DNA of 46,506 bases from Chloroflexota bacterium (GTDB lineage: Bacteria; Chloroflexota; Anaerolineae; Promineifilales; Promineifilaceae). A model generated the notes under the pieces. The model was not told where the DNA came from, made no database searches, and was given only the letters and a program-made list of their open reading frames with translations. Within the stretch, counting starts at the first letter, position 1; every line of letters starts with the position of its first letter. Below, in pieces: positions 34,149 to 44,428 of this stretch. The DNA lies in assembly GCA_020628815.1 (NCBI GenBank), contig JAHDEN010000030.1:1-46506 (forward strand). The letters run 5' to 3'. The position numbers and the translations under genes were made by a program.

Positions 34149-35387
34149 ATGAGCGATATTCAGGAACTAAAAGATCAATTTGATGGCTATAAGGCTCTCA
34201 ACCTTAATTTGGCGATGACCCGCGGACAACCGGCCGATTCTAATTTCGATTTGTCGAATGACATGTTTACGATGGTAAGCGGTGAAGATACTGTCACCCC
34301 ATCTGGTATCGAAATTCGAAATTACCCCGGTGGTGTGGCTGGTTTGCCTGAAGCCCGTGAGTTGTTTGGGGATATGCTGGGCGTTAAGTCAGAAGAGATG
34401 TTGTTGGGGACCAATGCTAGCCTGATGATTATGAACCAGGTTTTGACTTGGGCGTTGCTCAAAGGTGTGAATGGCAGCCCGCGTCCATGGATTCAAGACA
34501 GCCCTAAATTGATTGTAACTGTTCCGGGGTATGATCGGCATTTCAAGCTGGCTCAGGGATTAGGATACGAGTTGGTGGCTGTTGACATGACCCCCGATGG
34601 GCCAAACATGGACCAGGTGGAAAAGCTGGCGGCAGAAGATGCGTCTATCAAAGGGATTTATTTTGTACCTGTGTACAGCAATCCAACTGGTGACTCAATC
34701 TCTGACGAAAATGTGCGCCGAATGGTTAGCATGAAAACGGCCGCGCCTGATTTCACTATTTTGGCCGATAATGCATACGCTGTGCATCATCTTGATCAAT
34801 ACGACAAAACTGTGCCGCTTAACTTTGTGCGGGCGGCCGAAGAAGCTGGAAACCCAAATCGTGCTATTTTGTTTGGCTCAACGTCTAAAGTAACCTTTGC
34901 CAGCGGTGGTATCGGATTTATGGGAACCAGCGTAGACAATATCGCGTACTTTTCAAAACTATTTGGTTTAACCACGATTGGCCCCAACAAAATCGAGCAA
35001 TATCGTCATGTCCGTTTCTTCCAAACGATAGACGGTGGTATCGACGGCCATATGGCTGAACATGCGAAAATTATCAAACCGAAATTTGATGTTGTGCATA
35101 AAGTTTTGGATCAACATTTGGCAGGTACCGGCTTGGCAACATGGTCACGGCCGAAAGGCGGTTACTTTATTAGCCTGAACACGACAAAACCTGTTGCGAG
35201 TCGTGTGGTAGAGCTGGCAAAAGAATTGGGCGTTGCCCTAACACCGGCCGGTGCGACCTATCCGGGTGGCGTTGATCCAAACAATCAAAACATCCGGTTG
35301 GCCCCCACACGCCCACCTGTCGAAGAAGTTGAAAAAGCGATGGAAGTTGTGGCGCTGTGTATTAAACTTGCTTCGGCCGACGCATAG
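34149..35387 (+). CDS. Aspartate-type aminotransferase (PF12897-like)
   Basis: A 412-residue PLP enzyme of fold type I. ATG 34149 follows AAGGAAAT. The cofactor residues are Asn178 in YSNPTGDSIS, Asp207 in ILADNAYAVHH and the Schiff-base Lys247 in LFGSTSKVTFASGG. The whole sequence resembles the Corynebacterium-type aspartate aminotransferase subgroup (Asp_aminotransf) rather than the classical AspC. Aspartate transamination is likely. It is a single gene with a strong terminator after it. Confidence 0.85.
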   Translation: MSDIQELKDQFDGYKALNLNLAMTRGQPADSNFDLSNDMFTMVSGEDTVTPSGIEIRNYPGGVAGLPEARELFGDMLGVKSEEMLLGTNASLMIMNQVLTWALLKGVNGSPRPWIQDSPKLIVTVPGYDRHFKLAQGLGYELVAVDMTPDGPNMDQVEKLAAEDASIKGIYFVPVYSNPTGDSISDENVRRMVSMKTAAPDFTILADNAYAVHHLDQYDKTVPLNFVRAAEEAGNPNRAILFGSTSKVTFASGGIGFMGTSVDNIAYFSKLFGLTTIGPNKIEQYRHVRFFQTIDGGIDGHMAEHAKIIKPKFDVVHKVLDQHLAGTGLATWSRPKGGYFISLNTTKPVASRVVELAKELGVALTPAGATYPGGVDPNNQNIRLAPTRPPVEEVEKAMEVVALCIKLASADA

Positions 35388-35440
35388 ATTGCCGGTTTCT
35401 TGGCTCAAAGTTGGATGTATAGCAAAACTTAGCGATAATA

Positions 35441-35479
35441 GGGTGATCTGGAGATATGCTCTCTGGTTCACCCTTTTTT
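35441..35479 (+). terminator. Intrinsic terminator after the aminotransferase gene
   Basis: GGGTGATCTGGAGA (35441-35454) pairs with TCTCTGGTTCACCC over 14 positions with one mismatch and two G-T pairs, followed by TTTTTT. The remaining sequence up to 35732 is AT-rich with no gene or clear promoter seen. Confidence 0.88.
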
Positions 35480-35732
35480 GCTCAAAAAAGTTAAGATAAC
35501 CAAAGAAAGTACCAGTATCCTAAAACGGGAACTAAAAATTCACGTCTAGAATGTTGTCTGGCTTATTGACCTCACATAAGATTACTCGAAAGCTTTGACC
35601 GAGTAAGCCTATCAAGAGGAAATTTAGCCAATAAATTGTGACCTAAAGATAACTTTGTTAAAAAGTGCTTTAAAGCTATTTTGTTTTGCTTTTTGGCACA
35701 GGGTCAGTCGTTATTAGCTATCTAAATCTAAA

Positions 35733-37787
35733 ATGATGAAAATCTCTCCGTTTAAACCGGGACAACAAATCGACCAATACACTTTAAGGGAAGAGATCGC
35801 ATCTGGAGGGATGGGGGAAGTTTGGCTAGCGTTTCAAGAGTCTATGAACCGCTTGGTTGCCATCAAATTTTTACCTGAAGTTGATAAAGAAAATTCAGAC
35901 ACGGTAGCCCGTTTTGACCGAGAGATTCATATGATCTCTCATTTAGAGCACCCGCATATTGTGCCGGTTTATGGATTTGGCGATTATCACGGTAATCCAT
36001 TTATCATCATGCGGCACATGAATGGGGGAACGCTGCGCGATTATTTCCAAGATGGAAAGCTGAACCTGCGCCGAATTATGGCGGTTGTTGACCAAATTGT
36101 GACGGCGATTGATTATGCTCATGAGCAAGGGATCATTCATCGTGATATCAAACCATCTAACATATTTTTAGATGAGCGTGAGAATGCTTATTTGGCAGAC
36201 TTTGGTCTGGCTAAAACTGTTTCCGGTTCGTATGACCTGACCCGGACAGATGAAGGGATTTCTGGAACGCCTGAATATATGTCACCTGAACAGGTGCGTG
36301 GATTAAAGCTAGACGGCCGGACCGATATCTATTCGGTGGGTGTGATTGTCTTCCAACTGATGACTGGCCATCCACCATTTTCTGGGCAAAATCCAATGGA
36401 TACGGTGCTGAAGCAGATTTCAGATCCGGTCCCTTCAATACGTGCCTATCAGCCTGATCTGCCCCCAGACATTGACCGTGTGTTTAATCGCGTTTTGTCT
36501 AAAGATGTTACGGATCGTTACGCAACCGGCCGAGAATTTTTTAATGACTTGGAAAATGTGCTAAACGGATTTGAACCCAGCTGGATACCTGCCAAGGTTT
36601 CAGGCGCTGTGGGCACTGTACCGATCACTCAACAGACAAACGGAACTGATGGATCAGATGCAAATACGATTCGCAACATTGATGGGGCCCGTGATCGAGC
36701 ACAAAACCGAAAAGATGTTGAGCAAGAAGATGCCAAAGAGAACGATTCAACCATCTACGATGATGTTATCGTTCTCCCCACACTATCAAAGCGAGCGCGT
36801 CGGATCATATTGGGATCTGTTTTAGCTGCAGCTTTGATTGCTGCCGCTGCTTTTGGCGTTAGTCGCCTGTTGAGCATTCTCAACGACCCACTCATCAATG
36901 TTGAAGGATTGCCTGTAACAAATATCGGTTCACCCCGAGATTTGGTTTTGCAAGATGGTGGCGATATATGGGCGATTAGTTCGACAGACGAAGCGATTTA
37001 TAAATTACGGACTGATTGTGCCGGTGATACAACTCTGTGTGGATCAATTATTGGTCAGTTTAATGGGGGAACACGGCCGCAGTTTATGGCTTTGGCCGGT
37101 GACCGGCTTCTTGTCGGCCGTCAGTTTGATCCGGGGCTAATTTCTATTCCGTTTGATGGATCTCCCCCGAGCGAGATTAACTTTGATCAAATTCCGGCTG
37201 ATGCTGTTGTAGATGGAACTACATTGTGGGTTACCAGCGAACAAGAACTAATTGAATTTACGATGGATGGCACTAAAATTAATAGCTATCAGGCGGGACC
37301 CGGAGCTGCATCGCTATACAAAATTAATCGCGGGTTATGGGTCGCCTTGGATGGCAGCAGTTCAATCCGTCGCTTTAATTTAGATACAAAACAGTTTGAG
37401 CCTGTGATATCGCTTTCAACAATTAAGGGGCAAGTCGTTTCTTTTGCCGGAGTTGACTCTGATGATCGCTTGTGGGTGGCTTTAAACCGCGATAATTTGT
37501 TGATTCAACTCGATGCAACTACGGGCGATATTATTGGTGATGTCAGCACGGGTGATTTGCCTTTAGATATTGAGATTTACGAGGACCTTGTTTTTGTAGT
37601 AGCACGTGGATCAAATGAGATCAATGTGTTTAATGCAAAAGAGGGTACATTTTTGAGCTCAATCACATCGATCGATAATCCAAGCTCACTGGTTGTTCAG
37701 CCTTGTGGAAGCGATTGTGTAAAACTGTGGATAGCATCAGAAACTGATGATCTTGTGTACGAAGCGATTCTTGATCCTTTGCCATAA
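35733..37787 (+). CDS. Receptor-type Ser/Thr protein kinase with beta-propeller-like ectodomain
   Basis: A 684-residue membrane kinase. The kinase domain (about 15-280) has the glycine loop SGGMGEV, Lys45 in VAIKF, HRDIKPSN from 136, DFG from 156 and GTPEYMSPEQ. A linker of about 70 residues leads to one TM helix (about 353-376). The outer 310 residues look like a YncE/NHL-type propeller, with repeated blades such as DDRLWVALNRDNLLIQLDA. It probably senses an external signal. The start may be either of two adjacent ATG codons (35733 or 35736). A second kinase follows 74 bp later. Confidence 0.93.
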   Translation: MMKISPFKPGQQIDQYTLREEIASGGMGEVWLAFQESMNRLVAIKFLPEVDKENSDTVARFDREIHMISHLEHPHIVPVYGFGDYHGNPFIIMRHMNGGTLRDYFQDGKLNLRRIMAVVDQIVTAIDYAHEQGIIHRDIKPSNIFLDERENAYLADFGLAKTVSGSYDLTRTDEGISGTPEYMSPEQVRGLKLDGRTDIYSVGVIVFQLMTGHPPFSGQNPMDTVLKQISDPVPSIRAYQPDLPPDIDRVFNRVLSKDVTDRYATGREFFNDLENVLNGFEPSWIPAKVSGAVGTVPITQQTNGTDGSDANTIRNIDGARDRAQNRKDVEQEDAKENDSTIYDDVIVLPTLSKRARRIILGSVLAAALIAAAAFGVSRLLSILNDPLINVEGLPVTNIGSPRDLVLQDGGDIWAISSTDEAIYKLRTDCAGDTTLCGSIIGQFNGGTRPQFMALAGDRLLVGRQFDPGLISIPFDGSPPSEINFDQIPADAVVDGTTLWVTSEQELIEFTMDGTKINSYQAGPGAASLYKINRGLWVALDGSSSIRRFNLDTKQFEPVISLSTIKGQVVSFAGVDSDDRLWVALNRDNLLIQLDATTGDIIGDVSTGDLPLDIEIYEDLVFVVARGSNEINVFNAKEGTFLSSITSIDNPSSLVVQPCGSDCVKLWIASETDDLVYEAILDPLP

Positions 37788-37861
37788 GCCGCTACGATTT
37801 GGAACCTGAGTTTCCGACGTTTCGTTTTGGGGTCCCAAGCAAAATATGCTTTAATTAAACT

Positions 37862-39583
37862 ATGTCAGAGTTCCCTAAGGTAACCGGGTACAACTTATTG
37901 AGCGTGGCGGGCCGAGGCGGTATGAGCACGGTTTATCGCGCTATTCAAGAGGAAACCGGCCGGGAAGTAGCCTTAAAGTTAATCCGTGGGAGCAACCAAG
38001 ACCAACTAGACCAATTTAGCCGAGAAGGGGAAATCATCGCCTCTTTGGAGCACCCACATATTTTGCCCGTTTATGAATTTGGTTTTTCGGGTGATCAACC
38101 TTACTTGGTTATGCGGTTGTTAGATGGGGGTAGTCTGGCTGATTGGGCAACCGCAGAGACCCCGGCTGATCAAGAAAAAATCTTTGAAGTGATCACCCAT
38201 ATTGCTGAGGCACTTGATTTCTCACATGCACGGGGGGTGTTGCACCGTGACGTTAAACCGTCGAACATGCTGTTAGACCAAAGCGGCTTTGTTTACTTGT
38301 CAGACTTTGGGATTGCGATGTTTCCGAGCGATGGGGAACGACGCGGATTGGGGAGCGCGGCCTATATTTCGCCAGAACAGGCTCGAGGAGAAGCGCTTGA
38401 CGGCCGGGCAGATATCTACTCTTTGTCCGTTTCTTTGTACGAGCTGTTGACCGGTCAGAAACCCTATGTTGGCAAAACCCCGGTTGCGGTCATGATTAAG
38501 CAAATTAATGATCCGATCCCGGACCCTAGAGAGATAAATCCGAATATTTCGAGGTCTGTGGCTGAGCTGATCCGGATCGGGATGTCTAAAAAGCCAGACA
38601 ATCGGCCGCAGTCGGCCGGACAGTTTGGGCAGCTGCTAAACTTTGCACGCCGCAATCCTGATGCTTCGGTTCGGCCGTCTACATCAGGGGTGACTATCCC
38701 CTTTCATACGATTACTCCGCCCAAGGGCATGTCGACCATTCGGGTCGCAAAACCGGAAGAGGACGCCATTCGAGAGCAAGAGAGTCAGATCGCTCGCTCG
38801 AACCGTTGGCTAGTCATCATCTCCGCATCATTTTTGCTTCTTTTTGCGATTGCGACGGTGTTGGTCCTGTGGGTTCTCTATCAAAACCCTGAACTTATTT
38901 TGCCGAATCAGCCTTCTCCTGTTGCTATTCAAACAGAAGCGGTTGAAGAAACTCCGACATTTGAAATTTCAATCGATCCAACCATACCGGCGGATGAAGC
39001 CTTAATTTTCCAAGATGACTTTGAAGATGATTCAAATGCAAATGATTGTTTAGATGGAATCTGCTTTGTAGACGATGCGCTTCAAATTTCTACAACAGAT
39101 CAAAACTTAAAACTATGGCCGGTTGAGTTAGACACGCCAATCGCTAATGGAATCATTCGGGCACAATTAATCCCATCAGCACGATCTGACAGCTATCGCG
39201 TTGGCTTGGTTTGCCGCCTATACCAGACAGAGGAAGTGACCGGTTTTGTTGGGATTATGATTGAGAAAAATGGGGATTTGCAATCTACGACAGCCTTTAG
39301 ATTTACAAACGGGGAGAGCGAGATCCTTGATTCAGAAGTTATTGATGCAACTTCAGGGTTAAACATTTCTGACGTGGACCCGGTCGAGTTAGAGCTGCAT
39401 TGTTTTGGTAGTGACCTAGAGTTGTATATCAACAACTCCATTGTTTTGGCCAGCCGAGATGAGGAAATAACGGCCGGAACCTTTGGCATTATGACGGCGA
39501 ATGCAACAACCGGATCACATGAGATCCGAGTTGATAATATCGAAATTTTTGACAGCGTCCCTGAAGCAGAATCGGAAAGTTAG
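37862..39583 (+). CDS. Receptor-type Ser/Thr protein kinase with LamG-like ectodomain
   Basis: A 573-residue membrane kinase. The kinase domain (about 8-265) has GRGGMSTVYRA, Lys39 in VALKL, HRDVKPSN from 128, DFG from 148 and GSAAYISPEQ. One TM helix is at about 312-336. The extracellular part ends in a concanavalin/LamG-like domain (about 385-565) with FQDDFEDDSNANDCLDG and HEIRVDNIEIFD, similar to DUF1080-type carbohydrate-binding folds. The kinase is paralogous to its upstream neighbour, but the ectodomain is unrelated. It converges on the surface protein gene. Confidence 0.92.
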   Translation: MSEFPKVTGYNLLSVAGRGGMSTVYRAIQEETGREVALKLIRGSNQDQLDQFSREGEIIASLEHPHILPVYEFGFSGDQPYLVMRLLDGGSLADWATAETPADQEKIFEVITHIAEALDFSHARGVLHRDVKPSNMLLDQSGFVYLSDFGIAMFPSDGERRGLGSAAYISPEQARGEALDGRADIYSLSVSLYELLTGQKPYVGKTPVAVMIKQINDPIPDPREINPNISRSVAELIRIGMSKKPDNRPQSAGQFGQLLNFARRNPDASVRPSTSGVTIPFHTITPPKGMSTIRVAKPEEDAIREQESQIARSNRWLVIISASFLLLFAIATVLVLWVLYQNPELILPNQPSPVAIQTEAVEETPTFEISIDPTIPADEALIFQDDFEDDSNANDCLDGICFVDDALQISTTDQNLKLWPVELDTPIANGIIRAQLIPSARSDSYRVGLVCRLYQTEEVTGFVGIMIEKNGDLQSTTAFRFTNGESEILDSEVIDATSGLNISDVDPVELELHCFGSDLELYINNSIVLASRDEEITAGTFGIMTANATTGSHEIRVDNIEIFDSVPEAESES

Positions 39584-39611
39584 CCTACAGCTCCCCTACA
39601 CTGTTTATAAT

Positions 39612-42600
39612 CTAGCGCCGTTCGATCGCCCCAATATCACAAGCTGCGCCTTGGACTCGACTGTTTCCGGCCTGATCATTCCCTTCGCATCCCTGATTAA
39701 ATGGCCAGCCATTGTCAATTGCCGCCCCGTCGTTGGCGGGTTCGTGTGTGTTTGTGTCTCCACCGTTGTCCCTCAATCCACTTAATCCTGCTGTAACCCC
39801 GATTTGGTTTGTGCTGCCGTCTAGCTCGGTAATGGTGCAGGTGCCTATGGTTGTTCCAATCAATGAATAGAACAGCTTGATCGATCCGTTGCAATTTCCG
39901 TTTACATTGCCATCTAAGATCGTGTTAAACAGGGTCGCCGTAGCGGACGAAAGCCCCGAAGGGCCACCGGCCAAAGATGTGTTAAATGCGATGGTTGAAT
40001 TGTACAGATTGACGATACCGGCCTGATGGTCGATACCGGCCCCACCATTGTCGGATTGGTTAGACGAGATCGTCACATTCCAAGTAGTTAGATCACCTCG
40101 TGCCAGAATCGCACCGCCTGCACCACCAGATGTTTGATTGGTGCTGTAGGTAGCGCCTGCGGTTCTAAACTTGCCGCCATCATTAATAAATACAGCACCA
40201 CCATTGGTTGCACGATTGCTCGAAACGGTTGCCGCATCGATCGATGGCTCTGTGGCTGTGTTGATGTAGGCGGCACCACCATTGGAGGATGCGACATTGC
40301 CGGAAATGGTACCGCCGATTACGGCAATGGCTCCTTCTGCACATATGGCGCCACCATTTACAGCCTCGTTGCGGCTAAAGTTTGTTTGATTGACGGAAGC
40401 ATTGCCACCAAGCGGCACGTAGATCGCACCACCGCAGTTCCCGCTTATATTGGTGTCGTAGATGCCACCGGCCGTATCATTTAATGATCCTGTTGCTGTC
40501 AGGGCGATAGCGCCACCTGAACCAGAGGCTCGATTGTTTAGAAACGATACATCTTGGATGGTGAGGTTCCCATTGTTTAGGATGGCCCCACCGTTGCTAC
40601 CGCCCACATTTCCGTTTTGTAGCGTCAAAGAATTCAGCGTTACATTGGCACCATTCTCGACTGTCATAATGCGGCCGGGCGCGGAGCCAGGAGCACCAGC
40701 GGCTTGTAAAACAGTACCGGCCGGGCCTGAAAGCACCACATCACGATTTACATTGATCCCTGATTCTGTATGGGGCGAACTGGTGATAATAATGTTTAAA
40801 ACAGGAGAGGTTAACGATAAGCCGTTATTGATTGCGGCCTGAATCGTGCGGAACCGAATTCCATCATCACAAACTCCGTTTCCATTCACATCTGAACATG
40901 CGCCATCGACATAGGTTGCATCGTTATCCAGAATCTGGATGTTGATGTCGGCCGGATTGATGCCGTTGTAATTCGGGTCTGCGGAGGTTGCTGGGGCCGT
41001 TTGGATCGTACACTGATCTACTCCAGCAAAATTGACATCAGGATTGTCAATGATTGAAATGCTAACCGGAACACCAGAACCCCAGTTTGATCCATCGAGA
41101 GTAACCTGGCCGCTTGGGATGCACACATTGCCATTTGTGCTTGAAAGAGCGATGGTAACCGGAGCGCTTGGAGGTCCATTTAGCGTAATAGCCGCGCTTG
41201 TGTTCCCTGCACTCTCACTCACAGTAATCGAAGTTGGATCAATAATCACATCACCAGATTCATTGTCTTGAATGGTGATTGATACCTGATTTTGTTGCAG
41301 TGTCGCATTCACCACGTTGGAAAGATTGAGATTAAAGGTTTCGTTTGTTTCTAAGACCTGATCATCAACGATGCCAATGATGACCGTTTGCTCACCACTT
41401 TCAAATGGTTCCCAGACAAGCTGACCGCTGGTGGGCACATAGTCACTGCCCGCTTGAGCGCTTCCATCTACTGTTTGGTAGTCAACTCTTACCTGTTTGC
41501 TGTTCGATACTGGCCGCGTAAATATAACAAATGCGGACCCGCCCGATTCATCTACAAAGATGCCTGATACATTGATGACGCTTTCAGTTTCAGGTGTATT
41601 TGTGGGGGGGACCGGTTCACCCGGCCGAGGTGTGTTTGTCGGGGGGATCGGAGTGAATGTGCTGGTTGGTGGTAGTGGTGTCTCGCTCGGCGTAGGTGTA
41701 GGTGTATTGGTAATTTCGGGGTCTGGTGTATTCGTGAAGGTTGGCGACACATTTGGATCGATGGTCGGGGTATTGGTGCCCAAAACGGGTGGAGGAGATG
41801 TGTTGGTTGGTGACGGGACTTCCGTTTCTGTGGGGACCGCTGTGTTCGTAGGAACCGCCGTGGGGGAGTCTGTATCAGGGTTGTCTGTTGGATCAGTATT
41901 GCCGCCAGGACCTGATTCAATCGGAACAGTTGTTGGGGTTGACGGTTCAAGAATTGGCGCAATTGGGGTTTCTGTTGGAGTTGGTGTATCGGGGTCAAGG
42001 TTTGGCAATGTATCGCCAGGGAAAATTGTTGGAACTAACCCCGCAATTTCGCTTGCGTCACCAATCTCTACTTCTTGCCCTTCGAATGGAAGTTCAAAGG
42101 TAAAGCCTTCGCCTGCATCTCTTTCAGACTGTAGGCTAATAATAACGGTGGAAATTTCGATGCGAAATCTATTTGCTGCCCGAGCAATCAGATCTTCATT
42201 TAAATCACAAGTTGGAGAACCACCAATCACAAAGACAAGATTGGCTAAGCCTTCAAACCCGGTTTCGCCCAGTTCTTCAACGGCTTCAACGGCCGCTTGA
42301 ACCATCGCGGCATCCTCTGTTCCGGCGTTTAATGTGTTAACCCCATTAATAACCTGCTCCGAATTTTCAATGCCGGCCGGTACCAAGTTCAACGTATCTT
42401 GGCAGCTAGGGGTTCTGGCCCCAGAACCAAAGACATGCACACTTACAACCTCTGATTGTGGTAACCGATTCACAGAATCTTGAACAACTTGGCGTGCAGC
42501 TTCCAGCTTGGTTAGGTTCCCAGATGCCATAGAGTCAGCCATTCTTTGAGAGCTGTCGACAATAAATAGTGTGGCGGTTGGCACTTCTTCTTCAGTATTT

Positions 42601-42698
42601 GAAACGATAATACCGTAGATAAGATAGCCAATTAGCGCGATCAATAAGATTGCTATGACTAGTAAGGTTATGATGAATGATCGGCCTGAAAGTTTCAT
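39612..42698 (-). CDS. Large surface protein: vWA, Thr/Pro linker, Calx-beta, beta-helix, choice-of-anchor Q
   Basis: A 1028-residue protein. It has an N-terminal membrane anchor (about 9-32), a vWA-like domain (about 42-215), a Thr/Pro/Ser linker of about 150 residues (about 230-380), two Calx-beta domains (about 385-610), then right-handed beta-helix repeats with GGAI and SSN turns (about 620-975) and a choice-of-anchor Q end with NNGGDTNTH and CDIGAIERR. The vWA MIDAS is degenerate: VDSSQRM instead of DxSxS, and VIGGSPTC instead of TDGE, so metal binding is doubtful. It is probably exported and envelope-bound. It lies convergent to the two receptor kinases. Confidence 0.9.
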   Translation of the reverse strand: MKLSGRSFIITLLVIAILLIALIGYLIYGIIVSNTEEEVPTATLFIVDSSQRMADSMASGNLTKLEAARQVVQDSVNRLPQSEVVSVHVFGSGARTPSCQDTLNLVPAGIENSEQVINGVNTLNAGTEDAAMVQAAVEAVEELGETGFEGLANLVFVIGGSPTCDLNEDLIARAANRFRIEISTVIISLQSERDAGEGFTFELPFEGQEVEIGDASEIAGLVPTIFPGDTLPNLDPDTPTPTETPIAPILEPSTPTTVPIESGPGGNTDPTDNPDTDSPTAVPTNTAVPTETEVPSPTNTSPPPVLGTNTPTIDPNVSPTFTNTPDPEITNTPTPTPSETPLPPTSTFTPIPPTNTPRPGEPVPPTNTPETESVINVSGIFVDESGGSAFVIFTRPVSNSKQVRVDYQTVDGSAQAGSDYVPTSGQLVWEPFESGEQTVIIGIVDDQVLETNETFNLNLSNVVNATLQQNQVSITIQDNESGDVIIDPTSITVSESAGNTSAAITLNGPPSAPVTIALSSTNGNVCIPSGQVTLDGSNWGSGVPVSISIIDNPDVNFAGVDQCTIQTAPATSADPNYNGINPADINIQILDNDATYVDGACSDVNGNGVCDDGIRFRTIQAAINNGLSLTSPVLNIIITSSPHTESGINVNRDVVLSGPAGTVLQAAGAPGSAPGRIMTVENGANVTLNSLTLQNGNVGGSNGGAILNNGNLTIQDVSFLNNRASGSGGAIALTATGSLNDTAGGIYDTNISGNCGGAIYVPLGGNASVNQTNFSRNEAVNGGAICAEGAIAVIGGTISGNVASSNGGAAYINTATEPSIDAATVSSNRATNGGAVFINDGGKFRTAGATYSTNQTSGGAGGAILARGDLTTWNVTISSNQSDNGGAGIDHQAGIVNLYNSTIAFNTSLAGGPSGLSSATATLFNTILDGNVNGNCNGSIKLFYSLIGTTIGTCTITELDGSTNQIGVTAGLSGLRDNGGDTNTHEPANDGAAIDNGWPFNQGCEGNDQAGNSRVQGAACDIGAIERR

Positions 42699-43077
42699 AA
42701 AGATTAAAAGTTGTTTGGCCTGAAAAAGATTTTGTTTTAGCTCTTACCCCATTATATAGCTTTATCTGACGAACAAATCAAGGTCAAGGTGTGAATGAAT
42801 GGGCACATTTTTGCCCCACAATTTTAGCACGAATAAGTTTCAAAGTACCTTTCGGTCAATTACAAAAGACTCATTTTGGTAAAAAATATCGTGAATTATT
42901 CTATTATCCGATGATGATGTATTTTACACAAAGAAATGATCGAAAATATTTTTTGTGTTCATGGCAAATTGTTTGTGAGTCACTCAGCCTTATGCTAATA
43001 TCTTCATCTTAAGTGAATTCGTGTAAAAAAATTAGCCATCCCCCAAAATAGGGACTTAAACAGATAGCAAGGTAATT
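42699..43077. other. Divergent intergenic region
   Basis: A 379-bp AT-rich gap between divergent genes. A 73-codon reading frame at 42791-43012 overlaps the likely promoter and looks random. No RNA gene, repeat or strong hairpin was seen. Confidence 0.5.
42973..43001 (+). promoter_or_regulatory. Possible promoter of the double-HTH regulator
   Basis: TTGTGA (42973-42978), a 17-bp spacer and TAATAT (42996-43001), each four of six to consensus, lie about 80 bp before the regulator start. Confidence 0.35.
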
Positions 43078-43743
43078 ATGGATAATGCAGATCAAATTCG
43101 GGCGTCAATTTTAGGAGTTTTGATTAAGGATGCTAGAATCCACGCTGGTCGTTCAATTGACGAGAGCGCTCAAGCTTTGGGGCTGTCTTCTGAAGAATTT
43201 GCGCAAATCGAAAAAGGTGAAGCTTTTCCAGATATGCCTTTTTTAGAGGCTCTGGCAATGTACTTGCATGTTCCATTTGAGCAGTTCTGGGGCGAACAGA
43301 CATTGGGCGGATACCCGGTAGGGGATTTCGAAGAGCTGATTGCGAAGCGGCGGGGATCAATTGGAAATCAGATCAAAACACTGAGAGAAAATTCTGGTAA
43401 ATCTGTTGAAGATTTAGCTAAAGCGATGAAAATTGAAACTGAGGAATTGGTTCAGATTGAATCTGGTGAGACATCTGTTTCAATTTCAATGGCAGAAAAA
43501 ATCGCACGGGCATTGTCGATTTCAGTGAAAGAGCTGCAAGAAGATGCCAGCGACAATGCGCTTCATTTACACGAACAAGAGCAAAAACTCCTGAGGCAGA
43601 TTCGAGAGATGCCTGATGAAATGCGCGCATTTGTTGTGAAACCGATTAATCAACCTTATTTGGCTATGGCGATGAAGCTGAGCAATATGGAAGTTAATCG
43701 AATGCGGGATTTTGCTGAAGATATTCTAGAAATCACTTTATAA
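43078..43743 (+). CDS. Double-HTH XRE family regulator
   Basis: A 221-residue protein with two Cro/CI-type helix-turn-helix domains (about 13-68 and 95-152). The first is IKDARIHAGRSIDESAQALG with EFAQIEKGEAFPD; the second is IKTLRENSGKSVEDLAKAMK with ELVQIESGETSVS. A helical C-terminus (about 160-221) may dimerise. AAGGTAATT precedes the ATG. The targets are unknown. The gene and its surroundings (about 42.4-44.6 kb) contain no CGGCCG, unlike the rest of the window, which may hint at separate origin. Confidence 0.88.
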   Translation: MDNADQIRASILGVLIKDARIHAGRSIDESAQALGLSSEEFAQIEKGEAFPDMPFLEALAMYLHVPFEQFWGEQTLGGYPVGDFEELIAKRRGSIGNQIKTLRENSGKSVEDLAKAMKIETEELVQIESGETSVSISMAEKIARALSISVKELQEDASDNALHLHEQEQKLLRQIREMPDEMRAFVVKPINQPYLAMAMKLSNMEVNRMRDFAEDILEITL

Positions 43744-43842
43744 CGGTTGAAAATCAAATAAGCAGATTTAACCTAACAAGAGGGGGCCACTCAGTTTCCT
43801 ACATCAACCCTTTTAAGATTTAGCCAAGACGGTGGGTAAGAT

Positions 43843-44154
43843 TTACGCTTCTCCCCAGCGTTCAGCCACATTTGCACCCAAGAGGGGGGCAAGCCAACCG
43901 CAAGGTACAATCATTAAAATGACCCAGCCTATGGGCCCTTGCGACATGTAGATTTCAGGGTTAGCCAGTGGGTTAAAGACGACTATGTCTAGCCCTGTGC
44001 CATCTGCTAATTGATTGGCGAGTAACCAACACAGCAAAATCATGGTGCCAGACAAGAACCCCATAATGCCAAATTGATACAAAGAACGTAGACGCATTAA
44101 ACCGATAAACAACATCATAAGCATCGACCAGAAAATCATATAATTTAGTGACAT
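43843..44154 (-). CDS. Small membrane protein
   Basis: A 103-residue hydrophobic protein with three likely TM helices (about 4-22, 27-48 and 72-95) and a polar C-terminus ending AERWGEA. ATG 44154 has GGAGG at a good distance; an earlier in-frame ATG at 44241 would add a polar, unsupported extension. I do not recognise the family. It is a single gene, transcribed away from the DinB-like gene. Confidence 0.7.
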   Translation of the reverse strand: MSLNYMIFWSMLMMLFIGLMRLRSLYQFGIMGFLSGTMILLCWLLANQLADGTGLDIVVFNPLANPEIYMSQGPIGWVILMIVPCGWLAPLLGANVAERWGEA

Positions 44155-44349
44155 GGTGCCTCCAATCTGTGTGAGGTCTACTGACCTTTTTGGTAACCTG
44201 ATAGGTTTATAACGATCTGCAGTTTGAATTAGTTCCGCCAATTTGCTCGAAATAGGCGCTTCTTTCCCGTTTTCACAAGTCTCTCTGTTTAATCAGCATC
44301 CAAAATGAATGAATGTTTTTTGCTGTCGGTCTTACCGTATCAAAAAAGG

Positions 44350-44355
44350 TATAAT
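44350..44355 (+). promoter_or_regulatory. Possible -10 box before the DinB-like gene
   Basis: A consensus TATAAT about 75 bp before the ATG at 44429. No -35 with good spacing is visible. Confidence 0.35.
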
Positions 44356-44428
44356 TGAAATCTACGATTAGAAGATGACAGTTCGTCGATCTGTCAATGA
44401 ATTTAAGTGGAAGAGTTAAAAGAAGCGT

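Noticed and set aside
41497..42300. 267-codon plus-strand frame rich in Gly and Val
   Set aside because: It is the antisense image of the Thr/Pro-rich linker and vWA part of the surface protein gene; the composition follows from that repeat-like codon use.
42791..43012. 73-codon plus-strand frame
   Set aside because: No ribosome site, odd composition, and it overlaps the likely promoter of the XRE gene.
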